Origin: Atherix ibis
Taxonomy: Eukaryota > Arthropoda > Insecta > Diptera > Athericidae
NCBI GenBank assembly: GCA_958298945.1
Contig: OY282605.1
Span: 24,096,811 to 24,160,810, forward strand
Direction of reading: 5' to 3'
DNA length: 64,000 bases
Shown one piece after another: positions 55,409-64,000 of this stretch. How positions within the stretch are numbered: position 1 is the first letter of the stretch; the number at the start of each line of letters is the position of its first letter. Under the pieces are notes generated by a model. The model was not told where the DNA came from. It saw only the letters and a program-made list of their open reading frames with translations, and made no database searches. A program made the position numbers and the translations under genes.

Positions 55409-58400
55409 AATAAAAAAATATCACCTCCATTAAGTAATAAAATTGATGTTTTCTTTACAAAAAAAAAAGTCTATCCTGGAAATTTTTTTTTACTTAATAA
55501 AACTGCCAACAATTGCTTTATTTGGCAGAAAAGAAAAAAAAACTGAATCATCATCAAATTTACTAATGTCTCCAGTCTTCCCGCCGACCTCTTTTCCTTT
55601 TCTAATATTAAATGAAATCATCTCAGAACATTTTTAAAATTTATTTCAATTTATTTTCATAATATTTTTCTCTAAAAATTACCGCGTAGGATTTTTATGG
55701 GATTTTCATTAGGCAAAAGTGGCTAGTTGCATAGAGAATTTTTATCTTAATAAATTCAGAAGCTTGACTGTCCACTTTAATAAAAATGACTTCAATAAAC
55801 GAGTAGCTTTTACCTATTCTTTGGGTAATATTTTTTTATTATTATTCTAGAAATTTATGTGTATTTTATTGAGAGAGGCAGAAAGAGAGAAGAATTTAAA
55901 ATAAACCACAACAAAATAAGTTGAAATAATAAAACGAGCATCATTGAAACTATGATAATTTGCTTTTTGTTTGAATTAGTTAGGTTAGTTTTACTGTTTT
56001 TTTTCCTTTGCAGTATAAATTTTGTGTCAAGTTTACATACTTGCCAACAAGATTCTGTATATTCAAAAGACATACTCATTATTGTGTAGGACTACTCGTA
56101 TATAAAAAAAAAATAAAAACCCATCATGTCATCGATAAATCAAACGAATTTCTCCGGGTTCGGGTAGAACTTATTATCACCACCAGTTTGGTTTGGCGAT
56201 TGTCTATATAGTCAAACCCACTTGATCATATGGTAAACATTCGAAGAGGGCACATTATTAACAATATTTCTGCGTACGTTCCCTCCTTGCCGCTGTGCAT
56301 TTGGAGAACATATAAGACGGTTGTACGAATCAAGTGTTGTTAATAGTAGCTCCCCAGCCGGATCGTACTCACTCTGAATAACTAAATATGTAATTTCAAA
56401 TTTCATGTACTGGAGGTTGTTATTGTTTTAGTATACTCGTAGTATGATTGACTTCAAGTCGGGTTAATGTTGTAGAAATGCAAACAGTGAACGCAAAGTG
56501 CAGGGGAGAAAACCATACCCAGTTCGCCCACTTTAATGGTATGATTTTTGTGGTTTCATCGATCGATTGTTCGAATCATGCTTTCGACGCACTCCATTCG
56601 AATGGCTTTGACTCTATTCGAATATTATTAATTTCAGTACAAAAAAAAAGGCCCAAATTTCTTGACACCGTCATCGTTAAGTACACCTAGGCGTAATTGA
56701 TATTTGCGCTCAAGTACAACCTGATCCAGCTCACCCACACTCAAATTATTTTACCATTGAGAATTTGAAACTAATACTGTACAATAAATAATGCAAATCC
56801 TACAAGGTGTTTAGTTGGTCTGGTCTATAAAGTTTATGACTCACTTTTTGCACTATTGCAGAAACGGTGCTGGAAAGTTCTGCACAAAAAACAAATGAAA
56901 ACGAGTGCAGACGAATAATGGCACCTTGGAAAGGAGAACCAAACCAAAGCACAATGCTGAAATTGGGTGTTATTAATGTCACTAGACTAACTAGGATCAC
57001 AAATAACAATGCTACCTACACTCGCAAACTAAAAATACGACTTGATAAATCACCTTCGACTTCCTGAATGGTTGCACAAAAAAAACACTTGCAATTCACA
57101 ATTTCCACATCGTCAAGCAAACCTCTTTGATTATTGGTTCATAAAAATAAAAAAATGGCCGACGTCCAACTTCCGATAATTATTTTTGCAAACCGTAATT
57201 GTACTTATCCGCAGATTATTTTTATTGCCCTTCGTTTTGAATGTTATTTTATTGATAATTAATTAATCGAAGAAAATAAGTCATTTCTTTTGCATCCAGA
57301 AATTACATTGAAGAAAATTTTAGGTACAACATGGCAGATATATTAACTGTATTTAAAAATAAATAAGTTTACTCATTTTAAAGGTAATTTTTTCTAGAAA
57401 TTTTTCATATCTTTATGTTTGCAATACAAATAATTGCTAATTTAAAACAAACAACATTTTTTTTTTGGCCACGTGCTCTGATTAAGTAGTTTTGAGGATG
57501 TCTGCGTTAAGTTTGCAGCAATCTTGAGCTCGAATCTAGCTAGTAATATAGATAACGTTCCTTTTAGTTGTCACCACTAAAAGGACTGACTTTTCATGGC
57601 GATAGGAATTAATATTTCTGTTCGAATGTTACTAGAATTGGCATAACAAATGCATCTGATGCCGCCATTTTGTTTTCTTATAATTTGCTTAAAACTATTT
57701 CTAATAATTTTTGAGACTTGTGTAAAATTCCTATAGAAAATGTAGATTATAGGATGAAAATGTTCGTATCCGTTGCCCTTGCATTATCAAATTCAAGGCG
57801 AGGTGAGTACAATGGCGTCAGCCAATTTTATAATACAATGGCGTCAGCCAAGATGCTAACGACATTTTCGAAATACCGAATAATTAATTATTTTCGATAG
57901 ATCCCCCAATTTCTGCACCATTTATGTGTATAATAAAAATACCTTAAAATTTAATGTAAATAATGGCCGCTTTTTTTTTGTTCTTGTTTCAATAATAACA
58001 GCCGCCATTTTGTTTCCTTAAAAAGTAACAGACTATTTTTTTCTTGTTTAAATTTATAATATTTGAAATCTTTAGAATTATAGAAATTTTGTTAAAATAA
58101 TTTTTTACGAATTGAAACTAGCTTTAAGGGTTAAATTTGGCTTAGAAAAAAAAAGTTTATCAAAAGAATACAAAAGCTTACATGTCTATTGGAATTGCTT
58201 CATTAAATGCAAGGCACGATGGGTTAGCAAAAGTCATATCCTGTTTATTTCGATTCTTTTTAATTTTTTGTGGTTTTTAGATATCCTTAAGAAAAAAAAA
58301 TCACGCATGATATTCAGCAATGAGTTGAACTCTTTGAGTTTCTCTATTCCAGTTACAGATCAATTATTCAAACTCAGAGGCAATATGTTAATGTCAGAAT

Positions 58401-58416
58401 ATATCGTAGCGATAAC
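55409..58416. other. No gene firmly recognised
   Basis: The part 56010-57110 is less A+T-rich, but frames on both strands overlap and none matches a known family. A possible short exon (ATG at 57752, MKMFVSVALALSNSRRG, then GTGAGTAC) would fit a signal-peptide exon, but no downstream exon is visible. ACAATGGCGTCAGCCA occurs twice at 57810-57855. GCCGCCATTTTGTTT occurs at 57662 and 58002 and resembles the repeats at 60.3-61.6 kb. Confidence 0.4.
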
Positions 58417-58940
58417 GTGATTCGGAACCTAGTCGCCCTGTTTGAAAGAACTGGATTAGTCGGCGATCTTCTGGAAATAGGGTCTCAGTTGAAAGCTGTA
58501 TCGCAAAATGTCCTTGAGAATCCACCTGATTCTATCCGTCATCGATCTGCTCAACTTGGCATCACGAAAAAATGGTGTCAGAAGATTTTGAAACTGGATT
58601 TAAAAATATTTCCATGCAAGATCGAAATTGTCCAAGTTTTAGTACCCCAAGATACTTAGCAGCAGTGCCTTCAGTACGCCATTTAATTTGAATATTTTAG
58701 CTAAGATAACAGAAACTTTTTGAACATTCTTAATTTTAACGGGTACATTAAAAAGCAAATTTTTTTGGGGTCTGAGAATCCCATGCGATAATATCAGAAT
58801 CAATTGTATCCCCAAACATGTACTGTTTGGTGCGGTATTATCGGTTGAAAGAGTTATGGGCTCCTATTTTGTTGAAAATGTTGAAGGTAAGCTAGAAAGA
58901 CGCAACGGAGACCTTTGGATAATTCTCGAAAAGCATTTGT
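58417..58940 (+). pseudogene. DUF4817/DDE_3-type transposase remnant
   Basis: IRNLVALFERTGLVGDL, SQNVLENPPDSIRHRSAQLG and SLRRIL-like sequence (KWCQKILKLDLKIFPCKIE) match the N-terminal helix-turn-helix part of this transposase type. After a gap, SENPM, a TVWCG-type motif and YFVENVEGKL (58760-58890) match the region after the first catalytic Asp. The intervening FSDEAHF motif is deleted. Frames are broken. Confidence 0.6.
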
Positions 58941-59112
58941 TATGGTATAAAAATAAAATTCTTGCGAATTCTTGGGTATTGGAAGGGACGTGGCCAGTGA
59001 CGAGCATACTCAGAGAGTATCTTAACCTGCTAGGAATGCTTGTCGCTAGCGTTTTGCGTGAATTGTGGGGGGTTCAAAGTGTGCGCAAAGTGGTGGTTTC
59101 ACACCCAACATA

Positions 59113-59253
59113 CGAGGTCTGTTCAAAACTTATCGCAAATTTTGAATTACCGCTGGTTACGTATATTCGATTGTCGATTTTTTGTGGCATTATGTTGGTA
59201 CTCATGTCTCTCACTTATGCCGACAAGTTCGGCCATTTTGAATGTTCAATTAA
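59113..59253 (+). mobile_element. Solo left end of the long-inverted-repeat mariner
   Basis: After TA (59111-59112), CGAGGTCTGTTCAAAACTTA, then TTTTGAATTACCGCTGGTTA, CTCACTTATGCCGACAAGTT and CGGCCATTTTGAATGTTCAA follow the left repeat of 21143-22008 for about 141 bp and then stop. No right end is present. Confidence 0.88.
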
Positions 59254-60339
59254 CTAGAAAATTGTATGCCGAAACATATAGAATGGAAATGGAAGACCTA
59301 AAAGGGGGTGGAAGAAGCATAAAAGAAGATGCAAAAAGTAAAAAAAGAAAAACCACTTGAAAAAGGGGAGAGAATAGGAAATGATGAGGATGCTTAAAAA
59401 ATTGGGAAGGATAAAAGTTAAAAAAAAAAAAATAAAAAAATAAAAAAAAAATTAATTTGTCAAAGCAAACTAAAAAAATTGTTCGTCGACCTTGATGGGA
59501 GACACTTAGATGTTACCTCTCTCTGCCTGGCCTTATACCAAATCCTCCCTTTGACACTCCTTAACCAAATTATTTTGGAGTGCTCCTTTGAGTTTTGACG
59601 ATGATCTTCTTTTAACTCATCCTAGACTCGAAGCTCTGGCATAGGACTGGGTACCTGTGGGGATGAGCGATCTTGAATAAAAATATCAAGTAGTTAAGAT
59701 ACATTATAAAAAAAATTACTTTCCCCATATCTAATACATTTAAGCCCAGTGATCGAAGATAATCAAGAGGTATAAGATCGAGCTACTGTGCACACTGTCA
59801 AGGCGACGATAGACCATCTTCGAAAAATTATTTCAAAATTACGGTGAACAAACCAGATTTTTTTGGTAGACCTACTTAAAAGAAAGGGGCTTCCGTAAAT
59901 AAATCTTGAACAATTCAAGAGATCATTTAAAAAAAAACAACATTCGAGCTGACATCTAAGCTTAGGACCTGAAACCTTGCTTACACTCTTGGCAAATGGC
60001 TATGGAGAAGCCTGTATTTGTGATCAGGAAAATAGTAATTATTTGAGAAATATTGTTTCACACATAATATCATTAATAATATGTTACATATTTCCATAAT
60101 AAAATAATAAAATTTCTTGTATAGTCTTTCACAGGGCAACCACACTGGATAATGACGTAAAATAGGACCCTAATGACATTTTGAAGAAAAAAAGTCGAAG
60201 CAAATTGGTTTTTCTGGAAATATTTTAAAATTGCATAACTCACCAAGCTTAAATTTAGATTTCTTGTTGATACACCACGTACTCGTACTTCGATGATAAA
60301 AATTATTGAAAATTGACCAAAAAAAAAAAATTCTAAAAC
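59254..60339. other. No gene recognised
   Basis: A purine-rich stretch (59280-59440) is followed by mixed sequence (59460-59690) of somewhat higher G+C that may be old retroelement DNA, though no motif is clear. The rest is A+T-rich. Confidence 0.45.
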
Positions 60340-61565
60340 AGTCGCCATTTTACTTTTTTAAAGGTACCAGATTTTTGTTATTTTTTTAAATTAAATTTTA
60401 AAATGTTTGTAATCTTAGACTTAAAATTTGGCTGAGAAAAAATAAAAGAAAAAACTAGTTTGTCAAAAAAATTCTTTTCAAAAAGTTTACGTCATTTTTA
60501 TAGCAAACTCTAGATGGAATGGCCCTTGGCATTGATAATATAATGCCATAAGCCAGGACTCTGAATACATATTGGAAATAAAGAACGAATAAGGTTTTCG
60601 GGGAATATCTTGAATTGAATAGTTCATCAAGACTAAATCCAGATTGATAATAAAAATTATTCAAAAATAATTTAAAACAATTTTCATTCCACAACAACGG
60701 TAGCCATTTTATTTCTAAAAAGCATTTAGAATATTTTATAGCAACTTTTCTCCATAAAATTGATATTTTTATTGCCATTTTAAAAATTTCAATTATCAGT
60801 TTGGGTATATTCGACCACTTACTAGTATTTCAATGATAAAAATCATTGAAAATTTAGCAGAAATAAAATTCTCGTTCCACAATATCGCCCGTCATTTTGA
60901 TTTTTTTTAAAGTACCAGATTTTTTTTTTTTTTTTAAATTAAAATTTATCATTTTTAAAATGTTTACAATCTCTAGACTTTAAATTTGGTTGCGAAAAAA
61001 TTAAAAAAAAAAACCAGGTTGATAATAAAAATTACTCAAAAATTAGTTCAGACAATTTTCGTTCCACAATAATGGCAGCCATTTTACTTTGTTTAAAGGT
61101 ACCAGATCAATGTTTTTTCTAATTAAAATATATCATTTTTAAAATATTTACAATATCTAGACTTAAAATTTGGTTGCGAAAAAATTTAAAAAAAACCAGG
61201 TCGATAATAAAAATTTCTCAAAAATTAGTTCATACAATTTACGTTCCACAATAATGGCAGCCATTTTACTTTTTTTAAAGGTACCAGATTATTGTTTTTT
61301 CTAATTAAAATGTATTATTTTTAAAATATTAACAATATCTAGACTTAAAATTTGGTTGAGAAATTTTTTTAAAAAAAACCTGATTGATAATAAAAATTAC
61401 GCAAAAATTAGTTATAGAACAATTTTCGTTCCACAACAACGGTAGCCATTTTATTTTTTCGAAAGCATTAAGAATATTTTACAGCAACTTTACTCCATAA
61501 AATTGATATTTTTATTGCCATTTTAAAATTTCCAATTATCAGTTTAGGTATATTCGACCACATGA
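60340..61565 (+). repeat. ~183-bp tandem repeat region
   Basis: The marker GCCATTTTACTTTTTTTAAAGG or its variant GTAGCCATTTTATTT appears at about 60343, 60708, 60893, 61078, 61258 and 61443, spaced by 180-185 bp or twice that. Shared neighbours are TTTTCGTTCCACAA, TAGACTTAAAATTTGGTTG and GATAATAAAAATTACTCAAA. A larger block (about 60605-60830) is repeated at 61370-61565, including ATCAGTTT-GGTATATTCGAC. No coding sequence. Confidence 0.8.
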
Positions 61566-63146
61566 ATTTTATTTATTGGTAATCAAATTGACATTATTAT
61601 TTCTGAAAAAAAAAACATAAAAATAGTAGAAAAAAATACTTTTCGTTTATTATTTTCTTTAAAAAGTTTTTGGTTAAAAATACTAATTAATCATATTCAT
61701 TTTAGTCTCAAGAACCAGAAATTTTGTTACCTTTTAAAGGTGTCATTAAAGCTGATCCAATATGGAAATGAAGCTCATACTAGCCATCAGAATCCTCCAC
61801 GCATTGGGACCAACCCACACCCGTTCGTTCGGATAGTTGCATTACCAAAATAAGAAGAGTCCATCGTCCAATATGATTTTTTTTTCTTCTTCTCCCATAG
61901 AGTTTTGATCCTAATATCTAAGATGAATTCGATGGAGAAAAAAAAATACCGACTTTCACATTGAACTTGAATATTGTTAGATTTTTGACCTAATAATTTC
62001 CATTTTCAATAGAAACTCCTCTTCGGATGTCAAGTTTTTAATTAATATTCGAAATAGATTTAAAGCTTACTCTTTCTACTCTTCTTTGTGTATTTTTAAA
62101 GATTTTTTTTTTTTTTTTTAAATAAAATTTCCAATAAAACGAATATGAAATTTTTTGTTAAGAAAAAATTCAAATTTTTTTTCGTAACTAATAATTTTTT
62201 ATAACTGATAAAAAAGAAAAGGTGTGAAATTTTCTATAAATCAATCTTATCTCGAAAATATAGTGTAATTAAGCGGTTAGAGTAAAATTTATGCGTAGAA
62301 ATAATTTTTATAGCTATTACCTGTGTAGGTAGAGTGTGCTATTGATTTTTCATAGAAATATGGTCTATGGGCAGACAAGACAGCACAAATATTTATTGGA
62401 CAAATCATAAAAAACTCTTTGAATACAAAAGCTTTCCGAATTAAATAAGAAAATTTTTTTAATCGACTCAAGATGACATATTTTTTTTAAAATTTCCTCA
62501 TCAATTGAAGAGGCCAGAATGTCTTCCTATAATAAAATATAAAAATTATTAACTTAATTAATTATGATCTTGTCAAATAGAAAAAAAGAAGATTAAATCA
62601 TTAAAATTTATATTTACTATTTTATAAAAATAAAAAAAGTTCTTTAATCGAACTTTGAATCGATTCAAATTGGAAAGTTTTTTTGTAGAAGAAAAAAAAA
62701 GCATCGTTTCTATACCAAAAAAAAAAAAATAATAAAATAAAACGCATTCAATAAAATAATTTTTAAATAGTTTTGCGGCTGCCATTCAGGGTGAACGTAG
62801 GATGAAATGTGTTATTATCAAATGTGCCCACATCATAACGATTACATCTTTTAAAAACATTTAATTATACTTGTGGCTTCAATTAAATACGATTAACTTT
62901 ATTGGAAAATAAATTCAACTTGAAGGAATTTCCGATTTTATTTATTGTATTGTCATTTCTGAGACAATCGAAAATAGTCTGTGGGCTCGCAATTCGTATT
63001 CCATTGAAAATTGAAATTTTTCTAGAACATTGTTCATAAAAAATTTTTTCTATAAAATTTATTATAAATAATTTAAGAAAAAACAATACTTTAAAAAAAA
63101 AATACCTGATCTGTCATATGAAATTAGCAAATTATTTGTTTATATA
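61566..63146. other. No gene recognised
   Basis: A+T-rich sequence with short runs. The strip 61740-61860 is more mixed. Small frames on both strands are background. Confidence 0.5.
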
Positions 63147-64000
63147 GGGTTTTCCAATAAGAGTAATATGATTTCTAAGTGACGTTTCGGCCATTTGTAA
63201 TATGTCATGAGCTGTCATTTTTTTTTCATTGTATTCAGTAGTGTTTACAATTTTATCATTGAGAGATATATGCAAGAACAACGTTTACAAATTATTCAAT
63301 TTTATTATCAACATAATCGTTCTCCAATTGCAACTTTTCGTGCGTTTTTGCCATTTTATGGTCGTAACAATCGTCTAACTGTGCTTGCTATTCGTCGAAT
63401 TGTTAAAAATTTCGAGCGTACATTTTCTTTAACATACATTAAGACAAAAAACCGCTCGAAATAATGAAAATATTGCTGCCGTTCAGGCAAGTGTTACTGA
63501 AGACCGCAATTTGTCGATTCCAAGACGTTCTCAAGAATTGGGACTGTCTCAAACCACAACCTGGCAGATTTTGAGAGAGGATTTGGGCTTGCATCCGTAT
63601 AAAATTATTATCACTCAAGAACTGAAGTCAATGGACCACCGTAAACGTCGTGAATTTGCTGATTTTGTCTTGGAACAATTTGAAAACGATAACGATTTTT
63701 TTAAGAAAATCATCTTCTCCGATGAGGCTCATTTTCATCTGAGTGGTGCGGTAAATAAACAAAACTGTCGGTTCTGGTGCGAAGAAAATCCACAAATTAT
63801 TCATGAACACCCATTACATTCACCTAAATTGACCAGTTTGGTGTGGTTTTTGGTCTGGTGGAATCATCCGTCCGTACTTCTTTCGAAATGAAGCGGTATA
63901 GATCGATGATAACCAACTTTTTATGACCGAAATTGGAAAAAGTTGATCTTAACAACATCTGGTTGTAACAAGACGGGGCTACGTGCCACACAGCACGTGC
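63147..64000 (+). mobile_element. Tc1/mariner-superfamily element (DUF4817/DDE_3 type), cut by window end
   Basis: After TA repeats (63141-63146) the element starts GGGTTTTCCAATAAGAGTAA. ATG at 63270 begins MQEQRLQIIQFYYQHNRSPI and continues through F-x-x-F-YGRNNR. A frameshift falls near 63430, then NENIAAVQASVTEDRNLSIP, RRSQELGLSQTTTWQILRED, and the first catalytic Asp in IIFSDEAHFHLSGAVNKQN. A second frameshift at about 63835 precedes a GGII-RPYFFRNEA motif, and QDGATCHTAR at the very end holds the second catalytic Asp. A TAA stop sits just before it. It is the best-preserved of the three copies of this family, but is still inactive. Confidence 0.85.

Noticed and set aside
56800..57067. 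Opposed frames (66 and 69 codons) with an acceptor- or donor-like border
   Set aside because: Neither begins with a true ATG in good context and neither resembles a known protein.
57752..57801. Possible signal-peptide exon with a GTGAGTAC donor
   Set aside because: Sixteen codons only, the hydrophobic core is weak and no following exon is visible. Mentioned but not called.

Overview
This is eukaryotic, very A+T-rich nuclear DNA, most likely from an insect. The evidence is spliced genes with GT/AG introns, a beta-tubulin first exon cut after codon 19, many decayed mariner-type elements and an R1-like retrotransposon. Diptera is my best guess but is not proven. No bacterial, viral or organellar genes, CRISPR arrays, rRNAs or tRNAs were recognised.

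Two host genes can be supported. (1) The first coding exon of a beta-tubulin gene lies at 5616-5672 on the minus strand. Its promoter and 5'UTR lie to the right (to about 5990). Positions 1-5615 are then the start of a long first intron, with the remaining exons outside the window. (2) A complete five-exon secreted lipase of the pancreatic-lipase family runs from 24272 to 31506 on the plus strand. It encodes 381 residues with an intact Ser179-Asp204-His266 triad, all splice phases agree, and it has an unusual basic C-terminal tail. Fragments resembling its exon 2 (33262) and exon 4 plus the following intron (37945-38290) lie downstream, so a tandem paralogue seems to have been destroyed there.

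The rest is mostly mobile DNA and its products. A family of non-autonomous elements about 0.9-1.1 kb long, with long A+T-rich inverted ends (called family R here), occurs in at least 15 full or partial copies. Copies sit inside lipase introns, in tandem near 13-15 kb, and as hosts for nested mariners near 42-45 kb. Four mariner lineages have visible TA target duplications: 16628-17908 (irritans-like), 35671-36868 (Mos1-like) with a 414-bp deletion derivative at 54993-55406, 42438-43695, and a long-inverted-repeat derivative family (21143-22008, 44031-44936, a truncated copy at 10544-11320 and a solo end at 59113). Three DUF4817/DDE_3-type transposase remnants occur (34.7-35.3, 58.4-58.9 and 63.1-64.0 kb), plus two R1-clade 3' fragments (15.5-16.5 and 52.8-53.5 kb).

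The most unusual structure is at 52.4-53.9 kb. It is a 53-bp tandem array whose unit is a piece of mariner transposase coding sequence, interrupted by an R1 fragment that joins it at a 10-bp shared sequence. Also notable are two homopyrimidine blocks of more than 1 kb (33.35-34.39 and 39.14-40.41 kb), a 108-bp minisatellite in lipase intron 2 that matches a segment of a family R copy, and a 68-bp near-perfect hairpin present twice.
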